This document shows positions 31,904 through 43,393 of a stretch of DNA of 54,117 bases, in pieces. The stretch is from assembly GCA_002812745.2 (NCBI GenBank), contig NCSJ02000293.1, positions 1 through 54,117 on the forward strand, in the 5' to 3' direction. Under the pieces are notes generated by a model. The model made no database searches and was not told the DNA's origin. It saw only the letters and a program-made list of their open reading frames with translations. How positions within the stretch are numbered: position 1 is the first letter of the stretch; each line of letters begins with the position of its first letter. The position numbers and the translations under genes were made by a program. This DNA is from Scytalidium lignicola. Its lineage: Eukaryota; Ascomycota; Leotiomycetes.

Positions 31904-33602
31904 ATGTCATATCGAGTTGGTAAGTGTCAATTTCATCTGAACTCATTCATGTTGAATGCAATCTCATTCTAGCTACTTTCATATTACGTACACGTGATGT
32001 AATATACCTATTTAACGTAGACTTCATCGAAGAGAATGAACCAGCTTCTATATCTTGTGAGGGAATACCACATGAATGTACTAATTTCTTCTGAAACAGA
32101 GGTGGCTTCAAGTGGCCGTGCAGGCTGCCGTTCATCGGAATGCTTGAAGAATGGAATCAAGATTGATAAGGGCGAACTTCGAATGGGGGTTTGGGTTCCT
32201 TTCCAAGATAGGGGTGGCTGGCAATGGAGACATTGGTAAGATATTTTCGATTAGTTTCTCATTCTACTTCATGTTGCTTTTAATTTTCTTATGTTCATTT
32301 AACAACATTCTCTATTCTCTCAAGGTTGTGTTTGTATACATTTTGATCCCTTGGACTAATTCTAAAGTAGGGGCTGTGTTACAGGTAGGCAGATAGAGAA
32401 TATGCGAAAGTTCCTTGAAGGTGAAGACAAAATCGGTTCCGGAGAATACCGATGGGATTATTTGGATGGGTACGAAGGGGAAGAGAAAAACAGCCTCGAT
32501 AAGTACCCTGATCTGCAAGAAAAGGTTCGACGATGTATCACACAAGGATTTATCGATCCAGAAGATTTCAATGGTGTATGTTGTATTTTAATCGATGAAA
32601 TTCCTCTAGGCTGACGCATGTTAGGACCCTGAAATGAACAAACTAGGAGAAGTTGGACTCAAATCAAAGGAAACGAAGCAGAAGGAGAGAGAAGTTAAGA
32701 ATGCGAGCAAAGGCATCCCAAAGCTTGAGGAGAAATTATCCGAACTAGAGTCCGAGCGTGAGGCCGTCATGCAGGACGGAGGCAACAATGCGAGGAAGAT
32801 CAAATCTCTGGACACTAGAATCCAAAAGATCAAGAAGGAGATCGAAGAGCTTGAAGAAAAATCCGAAATACCTCAGCCGTCTCCAGTGAAGAAACATGTT
32901 AGGCCTGCAGAAGAACCAGAAGATGAAACTAGGGGCAAGTCCAAGAAGATAAAACTATCGAAAGAAAAGGACGAAAGCGAAGATGAACTAGCTAAACCGA
33001 CCCAAAAGGCTGCTGGGAAAAAGGTAACAAAGAAGGAGGAAGATGCTGAACCAGCAGAAGCCAAGGGCGCTAAAAAGCGCGGTGCTCGGGCAAGGAAAGC
33101 TGCTAAGGTTGAAGATGAGGATGAAAATGACGACGATGCTTTTGAGACTCCAGAAGTGAAGCCAGCAACAACTAAACGAGGCAGCAAGAGCAAAGTAGTG
33201 AAAAAAGAGCCAGAGGATGATGAAGAAGAGGCTCCGCAGGTGAAAAAAGCGAAGGGTGTCCGTAAAAAGGCAGTGAAAAAGGCGGAAGATGATGAAGAAG
33301 AGGCTGTTGATTCCACAGTCAAGAAAGAGGAGCTTGAAGCTAAGGATATTTCAGCAAGTGTTAAGAACGAGGACATAAAGGACGAATCGCCCGAAGCCGA
33401 AGCTAAGGTCGAGGCTGCGGAAGGCGAGACCATCATTCCCGGCATCAAAGATGAAGATCTCGACCACGAGTATAAGCAGCGCTACAAGGCCCAGGAGTTC
33501 ACAGGCGATTTTGATGAATTTGTCGAGGAGAAAAAGGCCGGTAAATTCTCTGAACCGTTTTTATCGGGGTCAAAGAAGGCATCTAAGGGCAGAAAAGTGT
33601 AA
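31904..33602 (+). CDS. PARP-type zinc-finger protein without PARP catalytic domain
   Basis: Four exons, 31904-31919, 32100-32235, 32371-32575 and 32625-33602, give 444 residues. The start MSYRVEVASSGRAGC and the following KNGIKIDKGELRMGVWV and GGWQWRHWGCVT form a PARP-type zinc finger with a Cys-x4-Cys first pair and HWGC second pair, the version seen in fungi. It extends to about residue 100 (RWDYLDGYE). A coiled coil follows at about 150-200. The rest is a long Lys/Glu-rich region with repeated KKxxK and VKKEE patterns and a short conserved-looking end (DLDHEYKQRYKAQEFTGDF). No ADP-ribosyltransferase domain is present. PARP fingers bind DNA breaks or nicks, and the charged tail suggests a nuclear chromatin or repair protein; this is inference. 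Confidence 0.85.
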
Positions 33603-34305
33603 GAGCTCAATATATTCATGAATGCCTCTAATCTTGATACTAATTTGTGACTAGCTGTGCCACTACCCGAAAGAGACGTGGCAAATCTTCTAGTTCCTAG
33701 ATCTGCTTTTCTTAAACTCGCAAGGTTAACATAGCACGATGTTCATCGAATGCTAATGACAGCCATCCGCTCCACCTAATATGCGACCAAGACTACACCA
33801 ATCTACCTCTAACAAAACAGAACACCTCTCTGCAGTATCTTTTGCTCTGCTAATATGCTACACATTTCCTATGTTTGACAACAACAAAAATTGCACCTTT
33901 CTTTTCCTGCTTTCTCTACTACTATGTTCCCCTATTAAGTTATGTGATTTCATGGCTAGTTTGTTTTTGCGAGAGAAAATAGAAATGGAGCTATAGATGA
34001 GTCTGGGAACCAGCCTGGCTAGGAATTTGCTCCCTCGTGTATCTTAATGGCGTAAGGATGGCAATGGTGCTCAACTAGCAGCAATATTCTCCCTGGGCTC
34101 TCTAATCTCTCTGGATCAGAAGACTCCGAGATATCTATTTCTTCATTCTCTTTAGTGTGTACAATACTGGAATTTGAGTATCCAATACGAGGGTATTGGG
34201 ATTTTCGATTCTTTCCATTAAAACTAAATGTGATGGGACCAGTACCATAACTGCCGCGAGATAGGTGTGGCCTGAAATTCAATCACTAAGTTCCTCCACA
34301 CTGAT
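33603..34305. other. Intergenic between convergent genes
   Basis: This is the 3' flank of the zinc-finger gene (plus) and of MED17 (minus). A minus-strand open frame of 87 codons at 34019-34282 has no recognisable feature and is not called. Nothing else is seen. Confidence 0.45.
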
Positions 34306-36386
34306 TTAAACCTCAAACTGTCCAGCCTCCTCAACTACTTCTTCTAAACTCCTAGTCTCTCTGCCTTCTTCACCACTCCTCCAAAAGTACTTCCCTTCCC
34401 CTTTTCTCTGTTTCTCTCTTCCCTCTACACTATCACCAACACTTGACCATTCCCAGCTCACAACCAGTGCAACCTTCCCATCCTTTTCCTTGTCAGAAAA
34501 TACCTCGAAACACAATTGCTTGCACTTCCCTTTTCCCCCGAAAGTCTTCCGCAAGACATTGCCTTGACTAGTCGGCCGCCAGCCCTCCAGTCCCTCCTTT
34601 ATATTCTTGCTCTTCTCCAAACTCGAGGATTCGCTAGGTGAAATGAATGAAGCAGCGAGTGCACAGCTCACCGCATACAAAATGTACTCCTTAACATCTA
34701 CAAAACCTCCCACCACTGGCGGTGGTTTGCATATCCTTACTAGAGGACTATCATCCGGTTGAAGAGCTAATACATACGCTGTAACTAGGATTGGAAACAA
34801 GTTCGTTCGGAACTTAATATGGATCTCCGTTCCGGGCAAGATGCTGAACGCTGTGAGTGCTTCTAATCGGTCTGTCAGGCTTGCAATAGTGAACTCGGCT
34901 GTTGTAAAGCGTCGATTAGCCTGTTGCGGAGGAACTTGAGGGGGAGTGGAATGGGTGACAGTGTAAGATGGAGAGGGTCGAATTCCAGAACGCTTTAAGG
35001 CAGCACAGATAGGTTGTAGTAGCCTATGGATAGATCGGACAGTCTCCTCGTGGTGTAAACGGCTAATTATAGGTTTAAGAAGGGCATATGGTGGTGATGG
35101 CCTAATGATAGTCGAGAGTGGTGGANGGGGGTTGGGTACGGCGTCGATAATTTTGACGGTGCGCGTAACTGAGCAGGAGATTGAGTGCGAGAGATATGGC
35201 GTCCGCTATAGTATGATCGGTATTTGACGGTGGTATGTCAGCCTTTGTATCGAGAGAGACAATGTCTATGACGATGGTTTTCGTTGAAGATAGAGGGCAT
35301 GTCACCGTCTCTCCATTCGCACGTACACCTTCTGATGCTATGGAGCGGGCTTCTCTGTTGAGTTCTTGCCAGAGCTCTTCCGAATAGATCGTATTGCGGG
35401 CTTGTAGGATTAACTGCTCAATAGGCGCATCTTCTGGCACAGCCTGAGGGATCGATGTCCTGCCAGTTTCTTCACCATTTGTCTCGACACGGACTCGTAG
35501 ACACTTCGGTTCAGAGCTTAATCTATCCTGATCGAGAGAGACGGAGCCATCATCATTACGCCGTATGGCAGCAAGACTACGGTTTCTAAAGGATGGTGCA
35601 GCTATAAGCAGTTAGCAATTGCCATTTTGCAGATGGTCAGGAAATAGTATACTTTCAGAGAATCCAAATCTTACACCTAGAGTGTGCTTCTCTTGAGGCA
35701 TACGGCAAATAGCCCATCCTTTCTCACTAACGGCTAACACCTGATCCCAATATTTCGTCTCTAGTTCGATCTCCTTCTCTAATCTCGTTGCTGCAGCCAA
35801 GATTGAATCCACAGCCTTAGTAAGATTTTGCATCCTCCAACCTTTCGCAATTTGTTTGTTTTCCTGCTTCCGCTGGTCTGTGATCCTTGATTTGGGTAAC
35901 TTATCTGCACTAAGTGTGCCCATTGGCAGTGTATCCTTCAGAAATGGGGAAATTGACAAGCTAGCCTGTACCGGTGTGTCCTTTGACAACAAGAGAGAGA
36001 CGAAGTTGAGGGCATACATGGAAGACATGTGAGCTTGTCTGGTATTTATTAGCATATGACATCTCAATATGGTATGGCAGCTATCACGGAACGTACTCAA
36101 TTTGCATTAAGATCTCGTCTCGAGCAACTTGAAGCTCTTTCTGTCTGTCCAGCTTCTCATCGTTCTTACCATCGTCTTCTTCCTCAGTTTTTGTTCCATT
36201 GGCCTCTCCTCCTGTCGTAGTTGCAGCTTCAGCAATTTCCTGCCTCAAGCTCTCCTCAGTAATAGTTCGAAAGCCTCCTCGTTCCAAGTTTATACGTTCA
36301 ATCAAGGATGGCAGGTTCCTTGTTTGGTCTTCTGTTGATGGCCATGCCCGTAGAGACAAAGGGAATTCTGGTGGTATAGACCCCAT
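34306..36386 (-). CDS. MED17: Mediator complex subunit 17 (Med17/Srb4)
   Basis: Three minus-strand exons, 36386-36097, 36038-35653 and 35601-34306, give about 656 residues. The N-terminus MGSIPPEFPLSLRAWPS, the helical segment ARDEILMQIEQAHMSSMYAL, then LLLSKDTPVQASLSISPFLK and WRMQNLTKAVDSILAAATRL match fungal Med17. The central EKGWAICRMPQEKHTLGVRF is the most conserved block. Med17 is the scaffold of the Mediator head module that contacts RNA polymerase II. The base at 35126 is N inside a C run on the coding strand. Leaving it out continues the frame as TQPPPPLSTIIRPSPPYALL, while keeping it gives an early stop. The C-terminal third (FRTNLFPILVTAYVLAL, VKEYILYAVSCALAA) is contiguous after that correction. 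Confidence 0.9.
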
Positions 36387-37097
36387 AGCTTTCGAGTGTG
36401 TGGCACGCTCTAGTGAAAGGAGGTATAGATCGGGGAGTTTGGGTTAAGGGATCTAGAACAGAAGATTGCAAGTTTGTCCATCAACGATGGTTATGTTGTT
36501 GCGCAGTTAGTCGGCGATATAGCTACGGGACACCAGAGAGACCATACGGACCTCCTCTAGTGCATGCCCCACCATCCTGGGAAGCCTTAGGCTTTAATTA
36601 GCGCAGTGCGATAAGGATCCCAACCTACACGATAAAGCTCTGGCGATCATTCCCCACCAACCACCCCTCTCGCTCAATACCGATCTTGCAAAGCAAATCT
36701 TCTCTTTCTAAAGATGGCACATTCATTTCCTGATGTAATTACAAATTCATGGCTAATCACACTCTGAATAGTAACATGCAACTTTGTATTTTGCGGGGGC
36801 TATTTCTGCAAACATGCTTTCTTGGGTTGTGCCGAGGCTAAGGAGTTCGACTTTCAATCCTATCTTTACTCGTCAAGTATCGGCATCCTTATACAATAGA
36901 GGGAATTCCCAATTGGAAGATGTTTATTATTCATAGTTACCANTTAGAGCAAGCTTATCTTATGCTCATACCGCCAGGTTCTTCATACACAACGTTCATC
37001 AAGCCCTTCTAAAGACACAAACATGTTGAGGTAAGGATTTCGATTGTTCTGAAACATCGATAAGTAACTCTCACAAGTCATGTTTGGAGTTATGTAA
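36387..37097. other. Intergenic: MED17 promoter and ISN1 3' flank
   Basis: No gene is seen. One N at 36943 lies outside coding sequence. The part next to 36387 should hold the MED17 promoter. Confidence 0.45.
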
Positions 37098-38733
37098 TCA
37101 TCGCGATACCTCCATTAATTCACCCAACTCATCCAATAACTCCACCGTCTCTGCTGGACTAGCAATCCATGCCGTAGTCCCGACCACGCGTGCTTTAAAA
37201 TCATTCGCACCAGCACTTAAGAATTGATCCCCAACATGCAATGTCCTGTCCCCACGAATGCTCTCCTCCTCCTTTCCAAAATGCTTCTGGCAAACGGTAA
37301 CTCCCCAACTTTTATCGCCAATATCGACAAAGACATCATTGCCACCATTAAATGCACAGAAAGGCAACTGCTGACCCACTTCACTCATCTCAAGTTTCTT
37401 CTGAACAATCAACACGGTTTCCTCAAGGCTTTCGCGCGGGAACCGGTATCCTGGTACTGAAGGTATTATTCCCACCGCGCGTTCTTTTCGGAGAATTGTA
37501 GCTGGAAGAGAGAGGACTGATATGCATTCTCGAAGCGACGATTCGGCTAGATCTAGAAGTTTTGAGATGGTAGGTTGTTTCCATGTGCTCATGGATGGGA
37601 GGATCCAGCCCTTACGAGGCAAGTGCTCGAGCAGATAGGGTGAACCAATGGAAAATTTAAAGAGAAAGTTTGATTCGCCACCTGGAGCAATGTGTTAATG
37701 GTTGATTCATTAGAGTATAGTGGAAGGAATGAAATATACCCATTACTACGAGGTTCTCCTTTTGCTCCGGTGTCAAAACGGTAGACGCCTTTAACGCTTC
37801 GAGTAAGCCGTGAAGACGCCCGTAGTATCTTTCTGCCTCAGTATAGCCAGCAGCAGTGACAATCCCGATTTTAGTACCAAAGCTCATGAGTTCTGTAAAT
37901 TTTATTGTCAGCCTTGAGCGTCTACAGTCTACCTTTAGTCTTTATCTTGTGTATAGTAATTGGCTCACTTATTATCCTGGCTATGACAGGGTTCGTAGGT
38001 TCCAAACTCATTCCATCATCATAGCTTGAGTTTGGTCAGTGAGAGTCCTTCCTAGCATATATGAAAGATAGGTCTTTTAACTTACAGCGTAACATCACCA
38101 TCAAACGTTGCAAGTTCTAGTGCTCCGGCTCTGATCAGCCCCATTGCCTGAGCTGTATTCAAGATAAGTCTCACGTCATTAAAAGAGGGCGGCACAAAAC
38201 GTCTCGAGGACATTAGTCGTTTCCTATCTTGGTATCGAAAGGCATCTGCTAATGGGAGTCTAGTGAAGAAAGTCCCAATGCTTGGTACAAGTAACTTTAA
38301 TTTCGATTGGCCTTGGAGTCCCACTTTTTGGTGTTCGACTTGAGAAATGTTAGTTTGTAGGAGGGAAGGATGTTAGGAATGCCGTTACTGACTATGATCA
38401 TCAATCATATTTTCGATATCTTGCATGATCTCAGCGTATCTACGGTGCGCCGACTCCGCCATTTGAGAGACGGTGTTACATTGAGTCTCGAATACACCAG
38501 TGGGTTGAGAGCAGAGGACGAAAGGCACTGCCAAAAGCCCTTTGATCCATTCTAGTTAAGAGTCAGTATTTGGATCAGAATAAACGAAAAGAGAGATTCA
38601 TGATCACTTGGATTTCCACGATCAATCCACTGTTGAGGTCGAGGTTGAGCGGTGAGCTCTTGTATGACCTACCGATGAATTGATCTCGTCGGTGGGTTTT
38701 GAGGGCATATTCTACCCGATATCTGGTTGTCAT
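37098..38733 (-). CDS. ISN1: IMP-specific 5'-nucleotidase Isn1
   Basis: Six minus-strand exons, 38733-38673, 38551-38393, 38338-38086, 38024-37969, 37892-37740 and 37681-37098, give 421 residues. MTTRYRVEYALKTHRRDQFI at the start, FFTRLPLADAFRYQDRKR, RRFVPPSFNDVRLILNTAQ, ELATFDGDVTLYDDG (the HAD-type nucleophile motif), GIVTAAGYTEAERYYGRL and CAFNGGNDVFVDIG with LHVGDQFLSAGAND are the family hallmarks. Isn1 dephosphorylates IMP to inosine in purine salvage and links to NAD metabolism. All five introns keep frame; the first is longer (121 nt). The ATG at 38733 is the conserved start. Confidence 0.94.
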
Positions 38734-39651
38734 TTTCTTCTTTTTTCGAATGTATTATCTTATTACTAAGCTTGTAGGATTCGATTGGAATTAGTTAAAT
38801 GGTAGAGCTCCTTTTTGTTTAGACGGAGCTAGCCCATGCACCGTGTTGTCGGAACGAGGAGAAAGCTTAGGGCACATCGCAGGTGTCTTTGCCCCCCTGA
38901 ACAGATCTGACTGGGCCAAAGCGCACTAGACCAACGCCTAAAACTAACCTCCTTTTCTAGTTGTAGCTCTCACCATTACTTTTGAATGCTATTTTGATTG
39001 TTTAGACCTTTTAACTAGCGTTTACAACGTTAAAGCAGCAAAAGCCTATATCTAAACACTCCGCCATTAATTCAGGCTATGATGTCATAGCCGCAAGAAT
39101 GACGTCTTCAAGTAGCTACTGTAAATGCCAATTGTTAGTGTCAGTGTTAGTCTCTCTGGACGCTGCAGCCAGAAAACTCCAGCATCTTTACGGATATCCA
39201 GCTTACTTTAGTCTAATCGGGTTCTGACGGGTACTCAAAATATCTATAGGAAGGGGATATTCGGTTTCCCTTCAAACGCCGCAGGAGGACAGCAAGGCTT
39301 TCGAGATACCAAGATTGTCTAGAGATTGAGCTCACTGCCCAATTAGCTGTATATTTGTATCCTCACGTTTGTCCATTACTTGTTAGGTCCAACCCACCCA
39401 GCGTGGGGCGCTACGGCGACGCTGGTCGCCCCGCATTGATCGCTCTCCTGCAACCGGACTTCCCCTCTTACTAATATTCAGTTAACCCCCCCTTGGAGAA
39501 CTCTCCTGTAAAATATAATCTCTTATCTATAGGTTCATCCTTCAGTAATCTTTTATTTAATTAGAAATTAGACGAGTTTAAGATATAATACCTGATAAAA
39601 TCTATCTCTTACACAGCTCTCCAATTCTTTGATCTACATTTTTCAAGCAAT
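38734..39651. other. Intergenic, about 0.9 kb, with a GC-rich inverted repeat
   Basis: No gene is recognised between ISN1 and the O-methyltransferase gene, which are divergent. A GC-rich block at about 39391-39460 stands out in otherwise AT-rich DNA and contains overlapping inverted repeats (GGGGCG at 39405 with CGCCCC at 39427; CCAGCGT at 39398 with ACGCTGG at 39419). It could be an operator region or a mobile-element scrap. Confidence 0.4.
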
Positions 39652-40606
39652 ATGAAGGAAAACTATACTGAGCTCTACCCCAATCAGGAGGTTGCTCAGA
39701 GAGTAGGAGACTATTCTTTCGAACACTCTACACCACTTCCTAAATACATACTTGATCTTCATGCCAAATTCTCTACTCACGAAAGGTCTGATTTTATGAT
39801 CTCTCCTTTTCAGACGCAGTGTCAGGTTTGGATGGCCAAGGTCATAGGAGCTAAAAGAAGTAAGTTTTATTGTTATTTATTCTGTCTTCGGGAGGACTCT
39901 TCCAATTGAATATTGAATGAAATTCCTCCTTCTTATACAACCCAAACTTGATAGCATCCGTTGTCTGACTATCGGTGACCTAGTTCTCGAAATAGGCTGC
40001 TTCATCGGTTTTTCTGCCAGTAGTTGGTCTTATGCTGTCGGACCTGATGGGCACGTAACAAGTCTGGAATACGAGCCCGAATATGCCAAACTGGCACAAG
40101 AGAACTGGGCCAACGCTGGTATCAAGAATTGCGAAGTGATTGTAGGAGCCGCTAAAGACACGTAAGTCCCTGAATAATCCTTGATTTCTTTATTCAAGAG
40201 AGGCTAGAGTATATATGGAAAGGAATTAACTGATAAACTCAGGCTCGAAAAACTAGTGGCTGATCTTAAAGAGCCCTATGATCTTATCTTCATCGATGCG
40301 GATAAAGTCTCCTACCCAATATACCTGAACCAAATTCTCTCCCACTCTTCGCCGTCACAATCCACACCACGACTTCTCCGCCAGGGAGGTGTCATAATGG
40401 CGGACAACATCTTGCGGCGGGGACTAGTGGCCGATGCCAGTGATGCTAATCCTTGGACACAGAAGATGAAATCGCATAAGATGTGGAGAGACGGCGACAT
40501 GACTGGATTGCAGCAGTTCAATGACATGTTAGTCAAGAGCGAAAGGTTGGACACTTTCTTGCTGCCATTATTTGACGGACTGGGAATGGCGAGATTGGTC
40601 GATTAG
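39652..40606 (+). CDS. SAM-dependent O-methyltransferase, caffeoyl-CoA-type family
   Basis: Three exons, 39652-39859, 39984-40161 and 40243-40606, give 249 residues, the usual size for O-methyltransferase family 3. Motif I for S-adenosylmethionine binding is ILEIGCFIGFSASSWSYAVG. VTSLEYEPEYAKLAQENW gives the acidic ribose-binding position. YDLIFIDADKVSYPIYL carries the metal and substrate Asp residues, and QGGVIMADNILRRG with LLPLFDGLGMARLVD completes the fold. Such enzymes methylate catechol-like hydroxyls. In fungi they often act on small phenolics or secondary metabolites, but no biosynthetic cluster genes are adjacent, so the substrate is unknown. Confidence 0.9.
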
Positions 40607-40787
40607 AATAGGATAGAATAGAGAGAGGGGTAATCCTACAGGAAGTAGATAGTTCGTCAAGTTCATTATACTATATATCTTGTAGGATATCTCAAAAAAC
40701 AAGCGAGATGCTAGCTAATATACAAGTCTAACGTACAGTTGTAATCCCTGATACATACTCATGTCACATAATTCGTTATCATATGGC

Positions 40788-41753
40788 TTAGTTCAACTTA
40801 ATAAGGGGCACCTTCGCCAATAACTGATCATACCCTCTCCCTTCCCATCCATCTGCCTTTCCACCTGTAGCAATAACTCCAAAACCACCGGCCATCCACA
40901 GGGCTGTAACCAACGCCGAAACACCATTAAGAGCCCACCATCTCTTCTTAGCCTTCTTATCCTTTCCCACCGGCAGCCAATTCATCCATCTTGAAATCCC
41001 CCACACGAAATGTCCCGCACCAATACCAATAAGAGCAACATACCCAGCATAAGAGATAGCAGGATGTTTTGCAAAACTATGACTGACAAACGCTAACCCA
41101 ACGCTCGAGGAACCTCCCTCGTAATACCATGGCAGGAAGCGGTTGACATACGCATGCCCCAAAACTAACGGCATGAGCATGTATCCTGATATACTAGACC
41201 ATGATATGGGCGGCCACACTTTTAAATGTTGTTCGAGACGTTTCGATATCGGAAGGTTAGAGGCTCCGTAACGGGTCAAAATTTGATTGCGTCGTCGGAC
41301 GCGAAGAGCCAGTCCTGAGAGAACATGTGCAGCTATCGGGAGAATAACGACGGCGGGTTCGAAGATAGGGCTTTGATAGAATGGGCGGGTTAGAAGAAGA
41401 AAGGTTTCCGAGGCTGGAACGGAGCGGGTTATGAGCGGTATGAGGGAGGTGTTGGTGAGATGGATTGAAGCATAGACGGTGAAGGCATAAGAAGAATATT
41501 TTTGAATACGTCTTACTGTAGTTTAATGTTAAGCTTAATCATTTCAACTAAAACTAAAGTGGCCATAAGACTTACGATAAAATGTTGCACCACGGCCACT
41601 TAAGCCAAGAATCGACGATCTCGAGGCTGAAGATCGCGATTCTGATAGCTTCCAGTCTTCATCTTCTGGTGAATCAATTGGCGAAGGTTCTAGCTCTTGT
41701 AGTGCTAGAAAGGTCTCCTCAGAGAGGGTTGATATATCAGTCTGATAATCCAT
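40788..41753 (-). CDS. MCP1: Mitochondrial membrane protein Mcp1 (DUF1691)
   Basis: Two minus-strand exons, 41753-41576 and 41515-40788, give 301 residues. An acidic, serine-rich N-terminus precedes several hydrophobic segments: YAFTVYASIHLTNTSLIPLI, PAVVILPIAAHVLSGLALRV, ISGYMLMPLVLGHAYVNRFL, ISYAGYVALIGIGAGHFVWG and ALVTALWMAGGFGVIATGG. Repeated His residues in the membrane segments are typical of the DUF1691/Mcp1 family. Mcp1 is a mitochondrial outer-membrane protein that recruits Vps13 and rescues loss of ER-mitochondria contact sites in yeast. The start is the ATG at 41753, giving MDYQTDISTL. It is divergent from the C2H2 gene over 194 bp. Confidence 0.85.
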
Positions 41754-41947
41754 AGTCTTCAACCGGCCTCAATAGTAATTCGATTGACCACAGGAAATAC
41801 CGGTATAGTTTGAGTGACAGGTTTTGTTGGAAATTTAAGCTTATTTTCAGGCGCCTCGGCATTTACGTAGCGCAAGCAGGGGCCACACGTCTTCACCAAG
41901 CTCTTCTCAGTACAACTGTAAATCACATACTGTATCAGATTGCAAAG

Positions 41948-42556
41948 ATGCCCCCTGTAAGTGCTATTAGTTTTAGAATAGCTTCTATTCTAGGTTTCTA
42001 ATACTTCTATAGCGTGGTTTTACCAATCCAGCACCTAAGACCGAGAGCGCTCGGGAAGCAGTAAAGTCCTTTTATTGTGAGTCTATTCAGCCTGATCTTC
42101 AAAAATGCGAGCACTAAATCAAGCATAGGTGAACTCTGCAGTAAAGGATATGCACGAATGAACGAATATGAGGCTCACCTCTCTTCTTATGATCACTCCC
42201 ATAAACAGCGGTTGAAAGATATGCGGCAGCTTTCACGAGACCCATTATCGTCCACGAAAGCACGAAAAGCAGAAGCGAAGGCGAATTCACAGTCAGGCTT
42301 GATCTCAATTAAACTAGGTGGTGATCCTGGATCTAGTGGTGGAAGTAGTAGTGGCTTTAAGAAGGGAGGATTTAAAAAGAGCGGATTCAAGAGCGCATTT
42401 GCGGAGGTGGATACAAAGGCGGATACCCCAGAGGAGAAGCCAACTGAAAACACTAAAACCCTACCTAAGTCTACGGGAGAAGATAATGGGGAAATCGAGA
42501 GCGATACTGAGGATGAGGGCTATGAGATGTATGATCCTCGACATCCAACTGATTGA
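41948..42556 (+). CDS. C2H2 zinc-finger protein with acidic tail
   Basis: Three exons, 41948-41956, 42013-42076 and 42129-42556, give 166 residues. The first exon encodes only MPP. The zinc finger reads CELCSKGYARMNEYEAH then LSSYDHSHKQRLKDM: Cys-x2-Cys-x12-His-x5-His, the same form found in ZNF804A/GPATCH8-type RNA-linked proteins. A Gly/Ser/Lys repeat (GFKKGGFKKSGFKSAF) follows, and the tail is acidic (DNGEIESDTEDEGYEMYDP). A nuclear RNA-processing role is plausible from the finger type; no specific function can be assigned. Both introns use GTAAGT or GTGAGT donors and ATAG acceptors. Confidence 0.85.
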
Positions 42557-43393
42557 AGGGACTCGGTACGAAGAGTGGCAAAGGCGTCCCCATCACTACA
42601 GCTCAGGCGCCAAAGACTCGCTTTGTCTGTCTGGCTACGGTCGTTGATTCATGCTGAATCTATATGATCGTACTAATAGCTAAATTGGGGTCATTGTTGG
42701 CTGCTGACTAGTAACCTGTTGACTAGTTATGTCATCAATGTCTTCAGATCAGAGAGAGCCATATCGCGATAGCCTCTGAAATAAACGGGGATCTCAGACG
42801 CAATTCTGTAGATTTCCAACGCTGAAATAGATAGATGGAATATGAGCGGAGGCAGCAAGACCCCTAGTTAAGAGGCTGTGAATGAAGCAGCAAGACAAGC
42901 AGTGATCCCTAAAAGTTGGGCTAATTCGCAAGTCTTTTCGAGTTCTCCCAAAATTACCAGTGAAGGCAAAACAAATCCTACCAGTGCTATTAATTTTGTC
43001 AAATCTGCTCAAGCCTCGTATTATTAATTAAACCTTGCAGGGATGGATCAACAGCGAAACTTAGTCCACAGTTCTCGGACTCCGAATATCTCACAGTTGA
43101 TAAATAGAAATTTGTCTTAATGTGGTAATTGTTAAATAAAGAAAAAAATTAATAAAGTGATATGATACGAGTTGATGGTGATAAGGCGTCTATAGCGTAA
43201 AATGTTCCTTTGCAACCACAATCTAAAGCATTGATAGCCAAGTATCAGCTTGAGAAGAGATCATAGAAGTGTGCGATACTGAATAAGAGTACTACATGAC
43301 ATGGTATGTCTCATCGGATCTATTTAATGTTGAGTTTCCCTAGAAATACACTTCTGAAGTCCTGCCCCTCGTTTTCACTCCCACAGAGTCACC
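42557..43393. other. Intergenic between convergent genes
   Basis: This is the 3' flank of the C2H2 gene (plus) and of PDB1 (minus). The part at 43010-43170 is AT-rich. No gene or repeat is seen. Confidence 0.45.

Noticed and set aside
32873..33448. 191-codon Ser/Phe-rich minus-strand open frame
   Set aside because: Antisense of the Lys/Glu-rich tail of the PARP-type zinc-finger gene.
34019..34282. 87-codon minus-strand open frame downstream of MED17
   Set aside because: No recognisable family or splice partner; it lies in the 3' flank between convergent genes.
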